Positions 8,034 through 17,779 are shown, counted from the stretch's first letter. The stretch: 37,423 bases of DNA from Bacteroidota bacterium (GCA_947507965.1 CANNQU010000032.1:1-37423); one strand, 5' to 3'. Notes: a model not told the origin generated them from the letters alone. Numbers and translations: made by a program.

Positions 8034-8780
8034 ATGCTCTTAATTACTTTTTTCAATCATTTTGGCAGGTACCTCCTGTTTCTCAAAGGGATATTTAGCA
8101 AACCCGAGCATTTTCGTGTTTACGTACGTCGTACCTTAGATGAAATGTATGTCATTGGAAATGGATCGCTTTCCATCGTGGCTATTATTTCCATTTTTAC
8201 CGGCGCCGTTACCACCGTTCAAACCGGGTATCAGCTCACCTCCGAATGGTTGTCGCGTACGGTAATTGGCGCTATCGTTTCCGATTCTGTGATACTTGAA
8301 TTGGCTCCTACGATCACCTCCTTGGTACTTGCAGGTAAAATAGGATCCAGTATCGCATCTGAAATTGGCACGATGAAAGTTACCGAGCAAATAGATGCCT
8401 TAGACGTAATGGGAATAAATTCTCGCGCATTTTTGGCCTTACCCAAAATCACCGCAGGGCTCATCATGATTCCGTGCCTTATTATTATTGCCATGTTTTT
8501 AGGAATATCCGGCGGGTATTTTGCCGGTAAATTCTCCGGAATACTTACTCCTGAACAATTTATTGAAGGAGCTCAAAGTTCCTTTAGAACCTTCACGCTC
8601 CAGTTTTCTATCATCAAGAGTTTTACCTATGCCTTCCTTATAACCTCGGTTTCGGCCTACCACGGGTATCAAGTTACCGGTGGTGCACGCGAAGTAGGTC
8701 AGGCGAGCACACGTGCCGTGGTTTATAGCTGTGAATTGATTTTATTCAGCGACTATATTTTGGCTCAATTAATGTTATAA
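8034..8780 (+). CDS. MlaE/YrbE-type ABC transporter permease
   Basis: This 248-residue inner-membrane protein belongs to the MlaE permease family, which moves phospholipids or other lipids between inner and outer membranes with MlaF-type ATPases and MlaD/MCE proteins. The family core is clear: an amphipathic N-terminus, FTGAVTTVQTGYQL, the motif ELAPTITSLVLAGKIGSSIASEIGTMKVTEQIDALDVMGIN (about residues 85-125), and four or five hydrophobic segments ending in the AYHGYQVTGGAREVG loop. The ATPase and MCE genes that usually follow are missing: the next gene is gyrA, 239 bases away. The partner proteins must be encoded elsewhere if the transporter works. It is spaced 35 bases from rimM and may be co-transcribed with it. 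Confidence 0.9.
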   Translation: MLLITFFNHFGRYLLFLKGIFSKPEHFRVYVRRTLDEMYVIGNGSLSIVAIISIFTGAVTTVQTGYQLTSEWLSRTVIGAIVSDSVILELAPTITSLVLAGKIGSSIASEIGTMKVTEQIDALDVMGINSRAFLALPKITAGLIMIPCLIIIAMFLGISGGYFAGKFSGILTPEQFIEGAQSSFRTFTLQFSIIKSFTYAFLITSVSAYHGYQVTGGAREVGQASTRAVVYSCELILFSDYILAQLML

Positions 8781-8913
8781 CGCCGTCCTAATCTTTCTAG
8801 GAAAAATCATACTTTTTAAGGGTTCTATTTATCGCTGGGTGTATTCTTTCTCAAGAGGCTAAAAAAGAGCGGAAATGTTAGTATCTTTTAACCTAAAAGT
8901 GCAATAAAATGAG

Positions 8914-8921
8914 TACTTTTG
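8914..8921 (+). promoter_or_regulatory. -7 promoter box (TAnnTTTG) upstream of gyrA
   Basis: TACTTTTG matches the Bacteroidota -7 consensus exactly, about 98 bases before the gyrA ATG. If used, it gives gyrA a leader of roughly 90 bases, unlike the very short leaders suggested for other genes here. No clear -33 element is visible. The region 8781-9019 otherwise holds no gene I can support. Confidence 0.4.
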
Positions 8922-9019
8922 AACCTTTTAGAAAGAGCTTTAACATTTTATATTTAATATTAACAAAAGCCTCTATTTCCGATACGAAATCGACAGGAAA
9001 AAAGAGCGTTTAAAGAAGT

Positions 9020-11581
9020 ATGGCAGAAGATCGAATTATTAAGATAAACATTGAGGATGAAATGAAGACCGCATACATCGATTATTCGATGTCGGTTATC
9101 GTATCACGTGCCTTACCTGATGTGCGCGATGGTTTAAAGCCAGTGCACCGCCGTGTGCTTTATGGTATGAGTGAATTGGGAATGGCTTCCAATAAACCCT
9201 ATAAAAAATCGGCACGTATTGTTGGTGAGGTTTTAGGTAAGTATCACCCGCACGGCGATTCATCTGTTTATGATACGATGGTGCGTTTAGCGCAAAGTTG
9301 GAGTGTACGCTACCCTTTTGTTGATGGCCAAGGAAACTTTGGTAGCATTGACGACGATCCTCCGGCTGCCATGCGTTATACGGAAGTACGTATGCGAAAA
9401 ATTGCCGAAGAGATGCTGGTTGACCTAGAGAAAAATACGGTAGATTTTAGGCCTAATTTTGATGACAGCTTAACGGAGCCTACTGTTTTACCTTCAAAAG
9501 TTCCGAATTTACTGGTGAATGGTGCTAGCGGTATTGCCGTTGGTATGGCTACCAATATGGCACCTCATAATTTGTCGGAAGTGTGTGATGGGGTGATCGC
9601 ATATATCAACAATAACGAAATTACGATTGAGGAGTTGATGAAATACATCAAAGCTCCTGATTTTCCTACGGGTGCCATTATATTTGGCTATGAAGGGGTG
9701 AAAAAAGCTTTTGAAACGGGCAAAGGAAGGATTGTGATGCGCGCCAAAACAAATTTTGAGGTAGCACCTAACGGAAGAGAGCAAATAATTATTACTGAAG
9801 TACCCTACCAAGTGAATCCTGCGACACTATTAAGTAAAGTAGATAATTTGGTTTCGGAAAAAATAATTGACGGCCTCCATGCCGCCCGAGATGAGAGTGA
9901 TCGAGATGGGATGCGCATTGTTTTCGATCTAAAGAAAGATGCCATTGCTAATATTGTTCTAAATAAACTGTTTAAATACACCGAACTTCAAACTTCTTTT
10001 AGCGTTAATAATATTGCTCTGGTAAACGGCCGACCGATGTTACTGAACTTAAAAGAGATGATTCACTATTTTGTGGAGCACCGCCATGAAGTTGTAAAGC
10101 GCCGTACTCAATATGAGCTGGAAGAAGCGCAAAAACGGGCCCATATTTTAACCGGCCTAATCATTGCTGTTGATAATCTGGATGAAGTAATTAAAATAAT
10201 AAGGGAATCGAAAACCCCAGATGAAGCAAGAGATCAACTCGTACTGCGTTTTCAATTAAGTGAAATCCAATCTAAAGCGATACTTGACATGCGTTTACGT
10301 GTGCTAACCGGTTTAGAGATAGAAAAACTTCGCGCAGAATATGCCGAACTGATGCAAATAATTGATAAGCTAAACGCAATTTTGGCAGATGAAGGATTGA
10401 GAATGAACATCATTAAAGATGAACTTTTAGATATAAAAAGTCGATTTGGGGATGAACGTCGTTCACACATCGAATACACCGCCGACGATTTAGATATTGA
10501 AGATTTAATTGCCGACGAAGCCGTGGTGATTACCATCTCGCATCTTGGGTATGTAAAACGAACCAACGTTGGTGAATATCGTACGCAAACCAGAGGAGGA
10601 CGGGGAAGTAAAGGGGTTTCCAATAGGAGCGAGGATTTTGTTGAATATTTATTCGTTGCTACCACACATAACTATCTACTTTTGTTTACCGAACAAGGCA
10701 GGTGTTTCTGGCTTAAAGTTTACGAGATACCTGAAGGTGAGAAAAATAGCAAAGGCAGGGCCATACAGAATATGGTTAATATTCCACCCGACGATAAAAT
10801 AAAAGCATATATCAATGTAAAAAAGCTAACAGACCAGGAATATATTAAATCAAACTTTGTAGTAATGTGTACTAAAAATGGCATTATTAAAAAAACAATG
10901 TTAGAAGATTATTCTCGTCCGCGTACCAATGGCGTTAATGCCATTACCATTAGAGAAGGCGATATGTTACTTGAAGCACGCCTTACTTCAGGCAATGATG
11001 AACTGATCATTGCAAAGAAATCGGGCAAAGCCATTCGCTTCAATGAGAGTTTGGTGCGTGATATGGGAAGAACCGCCAGTGGTGTGAAAGGAGTGACTTT
11101 AGAAAATGCGGATGATTTTGTGGTAGGAATGATTGCCATCAAAGAACAAAGTGATACCATATTGGTGGTGAGTGAAAATGGCTATGGTAAACGTACCGAT
11201 TTGGAAGACTATCGAATTACTGGAAGAGGTGGAAAAGGGGTTACTACCCTGAAAACGACTGATAAAACAGGAAGTTTGATTACGATAAAGAATGTATCGG
11301 ATGTAGATGACTTAATGATTATGACCCGAAAAGGTATCACGATCCGTTTGGCAGTGAAAGAAATGCGGGTCATGGGGCGTGCCACACAAGGTGTACGATT
11401 AATTAATTTGCAAGATAAAGACGCGATCGCGTCCGTAACCGTTTTGGAATCGGCAGTTGAAATAGAAGGAGAGGAGCTGGGAGACGAAAATTCGATTGAT
11501 GGTATTTCACCTATCGACGTACAAACTACGGCTATTAGTGAAACGGATGCAACCCCATTGCCTGAAAATCCTATTGATTAA
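9020..11581 (+). CDS. gyrA: DNA gyrase subunit A
   Basis: GyrA is the DNA-breaking subunit of gyrase (A2B2), which introduces negative supercoils using ATP hydrolysed by GyrB. The 853-residue protein has the usual order: winged-helix and tower domains, long coiled coil, and the six-bladed C-terminal DNA-wrapping domain. The catalytic tyrosine is Tyr120 (AMRYTEVRM). The quinolone-determining region reads HGDSSVYDT with Ser81 and Asp85, the positions equivalent to E. coli Ser83 and Asp87, so no common resistance substitution is seen. The GyrA box is QTRGGRG at 523-529, which marks gyrase rather than topoisomerase IV. The last 40 or so residues form an acidic, probably flexible tail. gyrB is not in the window. 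A TPR gene follows on the same strand. Confidence 0.97.
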   Translation: MAEDRIIKINIEDEMKTAYIDYSMSVIVSRALPDVRDGLKPVHRRVLYGMSELGMASNKPYKKSARIVGEVLGKYHPHGDSSVYDTMVRLAQSWSVRYPFVDGQGNFGSIDDDPPAAMRYTEVRMRKIAEEMLVDLEKNTVDFRPNFDDSLTEPTVLPSKVPNLLVNGASGIAVGMATNMAPHNLSEVCDGVIAYINNNEITIEELMKYIKAPDFPTGAIIFGYEGVKKAFETGKGRIVMRAKTNFEVAPNGREQIIITEVPYQVNPATLLSKVDNLVSEKIIDGLHAARDESDRDGMRIVFDLKKDAIANIVLNKLFKYTELQTSFSVNNIALVNGRPMLLNLKEMIHYFVEHRHEVVKRRTQYELEEAQKRAHILTGLIIAVDNLDEVIKIIRESKTPDEARDQLVLRFQLSEIQSKAILDMRLRVLTGLEIEKLRAEYAELMQIIDKLNAILADEGLRMNIIKDELLDIKSRFGDERRSHIEYTADDLDIEDLIADEAVVITISHLGYVKRTNVGEYRTQTRGGRGSKGVSNRSEDFVEYLFVATTHNYLLLFTEQGRCFWLKVYEIPEGEKNSKGRAIQNMVNIPPDDKIKAYINVKKLTDQEYIKSNFVVMCTKNGIIKKTMLEDYSRPRTNGVNAITIREGDMLLEARLTSGNDELIIAKKSGKAIRFNESLVRDMGRTASGVKGVTLENADDFVVGMIAIKEQSDTILVVSENGYGKRTDLEDYRITGRGGKGVTTLKTTDKTGSLITIKNVSDVDDLMIMTRKGITIRLAVKEMRVMGRATQGVRLINLQDKDAIASVTVLESAVEIEGEELGDENSIDGISPIDVQTTAISETDATPLPENPID

Positions 11582-11694
11582 AAGAAGGAATTAAATTTAA
11601 TAGACATTCGTATTAATTTCTGTTAAAAATTTCCATTCGCATTGTTTTGGATTTTAATTTGATGGTAGAAAATAAGTACAACATTATATAGAAT

Positions 11695-12963
11695 ATGAAA
11701 TCTCTTAAATACCTTTTTATTTTTATTTTTTTCGTCATTTCAATTGCAGCATCAGCTCAAAGAAATAACGTAGAAACTGCAAAAATCAGCCTTCGCGACG
11801 GAGACTTAAAAGATGCCAAGAAGTATATTGACTTGGCGGCGGCGCATGAAGAAACCAAAAATAACGCCAAAATGTGGCTCACTCGTGGCGATGTTTATTT
11901 TGCCATCGCCATCGACACCACGCTTATCGGAAAAGCACTGCGACTGTTTGAGGCTGAACCGGCCTATAAGTCATTGGAATCGTATATTAATTGTATTAAG
12001 ACGGGTGACGTAAAACTATCGAAAGTGGCATTAGATCAAATTGCAGGCGAGACCGGTAAAGTTTTAGGTATTGCCCCCGTAGTTTATAACGAGGCTTTAA
12101 TCGCTCAGCAAAACCAAATTGATAGTATTGATCGCAATGGATTCGCTACATCGATTCGTTATTTTGAATTGATATTGAGTGCCTTCCCTTACGATAAAGA
12201 GAATAAAATTAAAGCAGCCAATACCGACTTAACGGAAAATACCGTGGTAAAGAATATCGGTAAAATTGCATATTTCAAAAAAGATTGGGCTCTGGTAACA
12301 AAATATTTAGGCAAGTTGGCGGCAGATAATTTCCTAGATGAAGACGTTTATATTACGCTTAGTAAAGCATTTCAAGAGCAAGGCGATACCGTAACCGCTA
12401 TTAAATATGTAGAGCAAGGCCGTGATTTATTACCCGAAAAACAAGTGTTGATTGATGAAGAGCTGGCGTTGTTTAGTTTAACCAATCAAGGTGATAAATT
12501 AATTGAAAAGCTCTCAAAGGCTATAGAAGGAGATGCCAGCAATGCAAAATATTATTATTATCGTGCTATTACCTACGAAGGACTTGCAAAAAATGATACC
12601 AAATTAGTAGGCTATGCTGAAAAGGCTGAAGCCGATTATTTGAAGTCGTTAGAATTGGAAGCCAATAATTTGGATGTTAATATCAGACTTGGGATTATGT
12701 ACTTTAATAAAGCGGTTCCTATTATTAACGAAAGAGAAAGCACCGATAATATAAAACAAAAAAAGAAATTTGATGACCTAAACACCCAAGCCAATTTACT
12801 GCTAAACATTTCTTTAAAATATTATCAAGCAGCAAATGCAATTAAAGCCGATGATATTGAAGTGCTCACGTATATGAAACTTTGTTATGCTCAGCTAGGC
12901 GACGAAGCTAAAGTGTTGGAATTAGGAAAGACAATTAAATTGCTGGAAGGCACACAGAAATAA
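11695..12963 (+). CDS. Exported tetratricopeptide-repeat protein
   Basis: The 422-residue protein begins with a signal peptide (lysine, then a phenylalanine/isoleucine-rich core, then AASA before Gln22). The rest is alpha-helical with TPR-like repeats. Recognisable units include residues around 30-75 (AKKYIDLAAAHEETKNNAKMW), 200-240 (ITLSKAFQEQGDTVTAIKYVEQG) and the C-terminal YMKLCYAQLGDEAKVLELGK. It is presumably a periplasmic scaffold that binds other proteins, but its role is unknown. It follows gyrA by 113 bases on the same strand and ends at a good terminator. Whether it is co-transcribed with gyrA cannot be told, and no clear promoter box is next to its start. The ATG at 11695 is well placed for the signal peptide. 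Confidence 0.85.
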   Translation: MKSLKYLFIFIFFVISIAASAQRNNVETAKISLRDGDLKDAKKYIDLAAAHEETKNNAKMWLTRGDVYFAIAIDTTLIGKALRLFEAEPAYKSLESYINCIKTGDVKLSKVALDQIAGETGKVLGIAPVVYNEALIAQQNQIDSIDRNGFATSIRYFELILSAFPYDKENKIKAANTDLTENTVVKNIGKIAYFKKDWALVTKYLGKLAADNFLDEDVYITLSKAFQEQGDTVTAIKYVEQGRDLLPEKQVLIDEELALFSLTNQGDKLIEKLSKAIEGDASNAKYYYYRAITYEGLAKNDTKLVGYAEKAEADYLKSLELEANNLDVNIRLGIMYFNKAVPIINERESTDNIKQKKKFDDLNTQANLLLNISLKYYQAANAIKADDIEVLTYMKLCYAQLGDEAKVLELGKTIKLLEGTQK

Positions 12964-12968
12964 AATGG

Positions 12969-12996
12969 ATGCCGGGATAACTATTTATTCCGGTAT
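12969..12996 (+). terminator. Intrinsic terminator after the TPR gene
   Basis: A 12-pair stem including two G-T pairs (12969-12980 with 12985-12996) closes a four-base loop. It starts six bases after the stop codon and is followed by a T-rich run (ttctttgttattatt). An A-rich stretch on the other side means it could also act on minus-strand transcripts of the DUF1573 gene. Confidence 0.7.
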
Positions 12997-13128
12997 TTCT
13001 TTGTTATTATTATTTAACATAATATAAATTATAAGACAATATAAAGCTTTTAATTATCTCTTGTAACGTAATGAAATCAAAGCTTTAGGCTACTTGTTGA
13101 AGAATCGTACAGAACGTAACCAAGAATA

Positions 13129-14199
13129 TTATTCAACGTTAACACGTACATTAAGGTGAACGACTTGTTTTTTTCGATCGGTAGAAATTAAGGTGATTAA
13201 TTTATTGGTTACTCCTTTTGAAACTCCGGCGGTATTAAAAATAATTTTCAATTGCGCTGTTCGTCCTGGCGCAATTTTATCTTTACTTAAAATAGTTTGC
13301 GTACATCCACATGAAGCACGCACATTTCGTATAAATAAGGTATCCGTCCCCATATTTTTAATTTCAAAAATATGCGTTTTAATATCCCCAATTTTAATGG
13401 TGCCAAAATCATATTCTGTTTCTTTTAAAAACAGATTGGCATTATTTTGTTGTAAGGTATCAAAATATTCCAGAATTTCTGCACTGGCATAAAGTGTTTT
13501 ATTGGCATAATCTTTATCGTTAGTAAGCATTAAAAATTTGTCGATTTTAAAACCAAAATCCGGGTTTAAGGTGGCATTATAGTTTATATAGATTACGCCT
13601 TCCTGATGCGGTTTAATAACATTGGGAGCACAGGCGCTTTGGATATAAACGGGAGGCTGAAATTCGAAGACAGTAATGGTATCATCGCTGTTATTAAAGA
13701 ACCGAATCTCTTTCTGCTGGAAGGAATCGTTACTATAAATTTTATCGAAATGAACATGGGTCATATCAAACAATAAACGGCCTGATGGCAACGTGTATTT
13801 TTCTTTTTGCGTTTTATAGATATCGATACATTTCCCGCGTATATCAATATAATTTAAAGTGGGTTCGGCATTACTTTCCACCGTAATTGATTTGTTGAAC
13901 GTTTTTTCTAGAGGAAAACATTCGAAGATAACCGTAAAACTACCTCTTTTTCCGGGCGCAATGGGTAATGAATCCCATTGTGGTGTAGTGCACCCACAGC
14001 TGGCGGTAACTCGTTTAAGAATTAACGGATGCTTTCCGGTATTTGTAAAATAAAAAATATGACTAACTTTTGTGCTAATTTTAATATTTCCAAAGTCAAA
14101 CTTTTCTTCATCAAAATGGAGGGTTGTGGTGGGTATGGTTTGAGCAAGAATTGCTGAAGTACAAAAAAATGAAAATAGAAGAAGTTTGTTAGCCCACAT
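13129..14199 (-). CDS. Exported protein with two DUF1573 domains
   Basis: Starting at the ATG at 14199 the protein has 356 residues, with a signal peptide ending near AILAQ. Two DUF1573 immunoglobulin-like domains are visible. The first (about 25-120) has FDFGNIKISTKVSHIFYFTN and ASCGCTTP. The second (about 255-355) has YDFGTIKIGDIKTHIFEIKN and ASCGCTQT. The FGxI opening and SCGCT hairpin are the family signature. DUF1573 proteins are common, secreted or periplasmic Bacteroidota proteins of unknown function. The middle region (about 125-250) is a more divergent third beta-sandwich. The longer frame starts at a TTG at 14208, but that TTG is part of a perfect promoter box, so the ATG is the better start. 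It is divergent from ytxJ. Confidence 0.88.
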   Translation of the reverse strand: MWANKLLLFSFFCTSAILAQTIPTTTLHFDEEKFDFGNIKISTKVSHIFYFTNTGKHPLILKRVTASCGCTTPQWDSLPIAPGKRGSFTVIFECFPLEKTFNKSITVESNAEPTLNYIDIRGKCIDIYKTQKEKYTLPSGRLLFDMTHVHFDKIYSNDSFQQKEIRFFNNSDDTITVFEFQPPVYIQSACAPNVIKPHQEGVIYINYNATLNPDFGFKIDKFLMLTNDKDYANKTLYASAEILEYFDTLQQNNANLFLKETEYDFGTIKIGDIKTHIFEIKNMGTDTLFIRNVRASCGCTQTILSKDKIAPGRTAQLKIIFNTAGVSKGVTNKLITLISTDRKKQVVHLNVRVNVE

Positions 14200-14205
14200 C
14201 GTGTT

Positions 14206-14213
14206 CAAATTTA
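14206..14213 (-). promoter_or_regulatory. -7 promoter box (TAnnTTTG) of the DUF1573 gene
   Basis: On the minus strand TAAATTTG matches the consensus exactly and ends six bases before the ATG at 14199. It overlaps the alternative TTG start at 14208, which argues against that start. The expected leader is nearly absent. Confidence 0.5.
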
Positions 14214-14299
14214 GGTGAATTATTTTGATATCGAATTGTTAATAGATTTTAAAAACAACGTTAATGCTTGCCATGATGAAGAAACACAACATAATTCAT

Positions 14300-14307
14300 T
14301 AAGTTTG
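14300..14307 (+). promoter_or_regulatory. -7 promoter box (TAnnTTTG) of the ytxJ/histidine kinase operon
   Basis: TAAGTTTG, followed by C, is an exact consensus match ending ten bases before the ytxJ ATG. A TTG at 14268-14270 is about 29 bases upstream, too far for the usual -33 spacing. The divergent DUF1573 promoter lies about 90 bases away in the same intergenic region. Confidence 0.48.
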
Positions 14308-14317
14308 CGGAAGAAAT

Positions 14318-14659
14318 ATGATGGAATGGAATAATATTACGGATACGAATCAGATCGATTTGCTTATTAAATCTTCGTTTGATAAACCACAAGTAATTTT
14401 CAAACATAGTACCCGATGCAGCATTAGTTCGATGGCATTAAATAGATTTGAGAGACTCTGGAATTATGATGAAAAAACCGTAATTCCTCATTTCCTCGAC
14501 TTAATTGAGTATCGGCAGTTATCAAATGCAATTGCAATTCAATTTAACATAATGCATGAATCGCCCCAACTGCTGCTGATTAAAAATGGCGTTTGTATCT
14601 ATAATGCAAGCCATAATGGGATAAGTGTAGCAACGATTAGTGGTTATCTTAACAAGTAA
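14318..14659 (+). CDS. ytxJ: Bacillithiol-system monothiol bacilliredoxin YtxJ
   Basis: This 113-residue protein matches the YtxJ (DUF2847) family, thioredoxin-fold proteins with one conserved cysteine that are associated with bacillithiol. They are thought to remove bacillithiol from oxidised proteins. The key motif is KHSTRCSIS with the single active cysteine Cys34, placed like the thioredoxin CxxC but with Ser at the second position. The region HESPQLLLIKNGVCIYNASHNGIS is the conserved cis-proline part of the fold. Its presence suggests that the organism makes bacillithiol, but no bsh genes are in the window. It is followed after only five bases by a sensor kinase gene, so the two are almost surely one operon. 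The start could be either of two adjacent ATGs. Confidence 0.88.
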   Translation: MMEWNNITDTNQIDLLIKSSFDKPQVIFKHSTRCSISSMALNRFERLWNYDEKTVIPHFLDLIEYRQLSNAIAIQFNIMHESPQLLLIKNGVCIYNASHNGISVATISGYLNK

Positions 14660-14664
14660 ATAAA

Positions 14665-15939
14665 ATGCGCAAACGTACCGTACGCCTTATTATCTTATTA
14701 GCGTTAGTATCCATTATAGGTATTACCATTACCCAACTCTATTGGGTGGTAACGAAATACAAACAGGAAACCGAAGATTTTGAAAGAAAGGTTGAATCGG
14801 GTTTGCGTAAAGTGGCTGAAGATATATTAAAGGTAAAAGATAAAGAAAGCAAGCTTCACCCAACGACGGTAAGGCAATTGGCTGGCGACTACTACGTCGT
14901 AAATATTAATGACGAAATTAATGCGAATGTGCTTGAATTTTACTTAAAGAAAGATTTTTTCGATCTCAGTATTCATTCTTCCTTTAGTTACGCCATCTAT
15001 GATTGTGAAGGCGATAAAATAGTGTATCGAAGTGCTTTAAATGAACAAGGAGAAAAAATCGAAGTCGTAGTACCACGCCGCGACTTGCCTGTTTACGAGC
15101 ACGATAACTACTATTTTTCAGTGTATTTCCCCGACAAGAAAGCAGATATTATTTCGGGTATGGGGGCCTGGATTTTTTCCACTATCGCGGTTCTTATCGT
15201 TCTTTTTTCGTTTGTAATTATTGTTTATATCGTACTGCGGCAGGAACGGCTATCCGCCATTCAAAAAGATTTTATCAATAATATGACGCATGAATTTAAA
15301 ACACCGATCGCCACTATTTCTATTTCGAGTGATGTATTAAAAAATCCGAATATTATTAAAACCCCGGAACGGCTTGCGAGCTATGCAACCATCATCCAAG
15401 AGGAAGCGCTTCGACTCAAAAATCAAGTGGAACGGGTGTTGCAAATGGCACACTTAGACCGGGACGATATAAAATTAAAATGGGAGGTGGTTGATGCCCA
15501 TGAGATCATCAAAAAATCGATTCAAAATATACAGCCCACTTTACATGATAAAAATGCAGTAATCAACTGTACGCTTTCCGCTAATAATCCAAATATAATG
15601 ACGGATAAATTGCATTTGACCAATATCATCTTCAACCTATTGGATAATGCTTTAAAATATTCAATTAATGCACCGGAGGTGAGAATTGTTACCAGCAATT
15701 TGTCGAAACGATTTGAAATAATAATCATCGACAACGGAATTGGCATTGCCGATGAACAACGCAAAAAAATATTCGATAAATTCTATCGTGTTCCAACCGG
15801 GAACTTGCATGACGTAAAAGGTTTCGGGCTGGGATTAAATTATGTGAAAATTATGATGAAGAGTTTGAAAGGAAGTGTTGAAGTGGAGAGCGAACCTGGA
15901 AAAGGTTCTAAGTTTATTCTAACCTTTCCTTCGATCTGA
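14665..15939 (+). CDS. Two-membrane-segment sensor histidine kinase
   Basis: The protein has 424 residues. Membrane segments at about 8-29 and 168-190 enclose a periplasmic sensor region of about 140 residues with no domain I recognise. The HisKA dimerisation domain follows, with the phosphorylated His209 in MTHEFKTP. The ATPase domain has the N box around Asn324-Asn328 (NLLDNALKY), the G1 box DNGIGI (356-361) and the G2 box GFGLGL (386-391). All catalytic motifs are present. No response regulator gene is adjacent: sppA follows after 83 bases and its own promoter. The regulator must be elsewhere, or the kinase works with a shared one. Co-transcription with ytxJ hints at a thiol or redox signal, but this is only inference. 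Confidence 0.92.
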   Translation: MRKRTVRLIILLALVSIIGITITQLYWVVTKYKQETEDFERKVESGLRKVAEDILKVKDKESKLHPTTVRQLAGDYYVVNINDEINANVLEFYLKKDFFDLSIHSSFSYAIYDCEGDKIVYRSALNEQGEKIEVVVPRRDLPVYEHDNYYFSVYFPDKKADIISGMGAWIFSTIAVLIVLFSFVIIVYIVLRQERLSAIQKDFINNMTHEFKTPIATISISSDVLKNPNIIKTPERLASYATIIQEEALRLKNQVERVLQMAHLDRDDIKLKWEVVDAHEIIKKSIQNIQPTLHDKNAVINCTLSANNPNIMTDKLHLTNIIFNLLDNALKYSINAPEVRIVTSNLSKRFEIIIIDNGIGIADEQRKKIFDKFYRVPTGNLHDVKGFGLGLNYVKIMMKSLKGSVEVESEPGKGSKFILTFPSI

Positions 15940-15992
15940 TATAAAAATATAGACTACTCCCCTCTCAAAAAGTAATTCCCCGATAAAAGAAA

Positions 15993-16000
15993 TATCTTTG
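15993..16000 (+). promoter_or_regulatory. -7 promoter box (TAnnTTTG) of sppA
   Basis: TATCTTTG, followed by C, is an exact and typical Bacteroidota -7 box, 22 bases before the sppA ATG. A leader of about 15-18 bases is expected. No convincing -33 TTG is seen. Confidence 0.55.
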
Positions 16001-16022
16001 CACCCATCAATCCATTTACATT

Positions 16023-17765
16023 ATGCGACAATTTTTTAAATTTACATTAGCTTCCATGCTTGGCTTGCTCTTGTTTTGTATTTTATTTTTTTTCATCGTC
16101 ATCGGTATCGCTATCGGTATTAGTAAAAAAGATGCTGTAGAGGTAAAGGCGAAAACGATATTACTCCTTGATTTCAAGGGTGAAGTATTCGAGCGTGCTG
16201 CCGATAATCCGTTCGCAAAATTGCAAGGAGATGAAAATAACGCCATCGGATTAAACGAGTTGTTAGAGAATATTAAAAAGGCGAAGTCTGACCCCAACAT
16301 AAAAGGAATCCTCCTCGATTTAGGCCCGGTAAATGCTGGTGCAGCAACCAAGGATGAAATTAGATCCGCCTTAATTGATTTTAAAACTTCAGGCAAATTC
16401 GTGTATTCGAAAGCCGACTATTACTATAATGGCAATTATTATATAGCCTCCGTTTCCGATAAAATCTTCCTCACTCCTACCGGAGAAATGCTGTTTAATG
16501 GTACCTCAGCCCAACCCACATTTTACAAAGGGATGTTAGATAAAATTGGCGTGGAAATTCAAGTAATTCGTCATGGTAAGTTTAAAGGTGCGGTGGAACC
16601 TTATATTAAAGATCGCTTGAGTGAAGAAAACAAAATGCAGATTCGTAGATACAAAAGTGCGGTTTATAGTAACTATATAACCAATATTTCCAACGATCGA
16701 AAGATTAGCCTGAGTGAAGTATATGCCCTCGCTGATGAAATGAAAATACGCAGTCCGCAAGATGCTAAAACATACCGGTTAATCGATGAATTAGCCTATT
16801 CTGATGAAGTAGAAAAAGCCATCCGAGAGAAACTTGAAATGGGTGAAAAAGAGAAAATAAATTATTTAAGTCTGAGTAAATATAAAAATGTTCCTGGCGA
16901 AAAGAAAGAAACCGATTCAAAGAACACTATTGCTATTATTTATGCTCAGGGTGAAATTCGAGATGGGGAGGGTGATGATGCCACCATTGGTGGCACACGT
17001 TTCGCACAAACGATAAGAAAAGCTCGTACCGATAACAAGATAAAAGCGATTGTTTTAAGAATAAATTCACCCGGGGGGTCGGCACTTGCCAGCGACATTA
17101 TTTGGCGGGAGGTGAAGTTAGCTGCGGAAACGAAGCCTGTAATTGTGAGCATGGGTGATGTGGCTGCCAGCGGGGGGTATTATATTGCTACTCCGGCTAC
17201 CTTCATCTTTGCTGAACCTAGTACGATCACAGGTTCTATTGGTGTATTTGGATTGTATCCGAATATGCAAAAATTATATAATGATAAGTTGGGTATCACG
17301 GTGGATACCGTTAAAATAGGAAGGTATAGCGATTTAGGAAATACAGCACGTCCTTTTAATAATGATGAGAAACTACTTTTACAATCATTTATTGAACGTA
17401 CCTACGACAATTTCATCGCTCGGGTGGCGGAAGGCCGGCATAAAAACAAGGCTGATATTGATAGCATTGCTCAAGGTCGTGTGTGGGCGTCATCCGATGC
17501 ACTCGCCTTAGGCCTGATTGATAACATCGGTTCGATTAATGATGCCATTACCATGGCTGCACAAAAAGCCAATATTTCAAGTTATCGAATCAAAGAAATG
17601 CCGACATTGAAAAATCCAATAGAAGAACTAATTAAAAGTCTTCGTGGCGATGCCAAGATAGCGGCTACTCTTAAAACGGAATTAGGAGAGAATTACCAAT
17701 TCTACGAACAGTTAAAATATGCTCAACAAAATCAAGGAATTCGGATGGAATTAATTTGGTGGTAA
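16023..17765 (+). CDS. sppA: Signal peptide peptidase SppA, 67K (double-domain) type
   Basis: SppA is a membrane-bound serine protease that degrades signal peptides left in the inner membrane after secretion. The 580-residue protein is of the long type with two tandem S49 domains. An N-terminal membrane anchor covers about residues 7-33. The catalytic dyad can be placed: Lys188 in FKGAVEPY of the first domain, and the nucleophile Ser383 in DVAASGGYYIA of the second. The motif RINSPGGSALASD around residues 345-357 is also typical. Neither domain is broken. The gene has its own promoter and stands between a kinase gene and a convergent sugar-transferase gene whose stop is only 14 bases away. 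Confidence 0.95.
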   Translation: MRQFFKFTLASMLGLLLFCILFFFIVIGIAIGISKKDAVEVKAKTILLLDFKGEVFERAADNPFAKLQGDENNAIGLNELLENIKKAKSDPNIKGILLDLGPVNAGAATKDEIRSALIDFKTSGKFVYSKADYYYNGNYYIASVSDKIFLTPTGEMLFNGTSAQPTFYKGMLDKIGVEIQVIRHGKFKGAVEPYIKDRLSEENKMQIRRYKSAVYSNYITNISNDRKISLSEVYALADEMKIRSPQDAKTYRLIDELAYSDEVEKAIREKLEMGEKEKINYLSLSKYKNVPGEKKETDSKNTIAIIYAQGEIRDGEGDDATIGGTRFAQTIRKARTDNKIKAIVLRINSPGGSALASDIIWREVKLAAETKPVIVSMGDVAASGGYYIATPATFIFAEPSTITGSIGVFGLYPNMQKLYNDKLGITVDTVKIGRYSDLGNTARPFNNDEKLLLQSFIERTYDNFIARVAEGRHKNKADIDSIAQGRVWASSDALALGLIDNIGSINDAITMAAQKANISSYRIKEMPTLKNPIEELIKSLRGDAKIAATLKTELGENYQFYEQLKYAQQNQGIRMELIWW

Positions 17766-17779
17766 CGGCGTATTTAATT

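Noticed and set aside
8788-8806. Hairpin tccta/tagga after the mlaE-type gene as a terminator
   Set aside because: The stem is only five pairs, followed by A-rich rather than T-rich sequence on the plus strand.
8909-9013. 34-codon frame starting at ATG just before gyrA, a possible leader peptide
   Set aside because: It starts inside the candidate gyrA promoter box, so the message would probably not contain its start codon. The composition is ordinary and no regulatory hairpin accompanies it.
9251-9274. Quinolone resistance change in gyrA
   Set aside because: The key positions are Ser81 and Asp85, the ordinary susceptible residues equivalent to E. coli Ser83 and Asp87.
13041-13078. Inverted repeat TAAAGCTTT ... 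AAAGCTTTA after the DUF1573 gene
   Set aside because: The nine-base arms are AT-rich and self-complementary and are separated by a long loop. No T-run is positioned for termination. The hairpin at 12969-12996 is far better.
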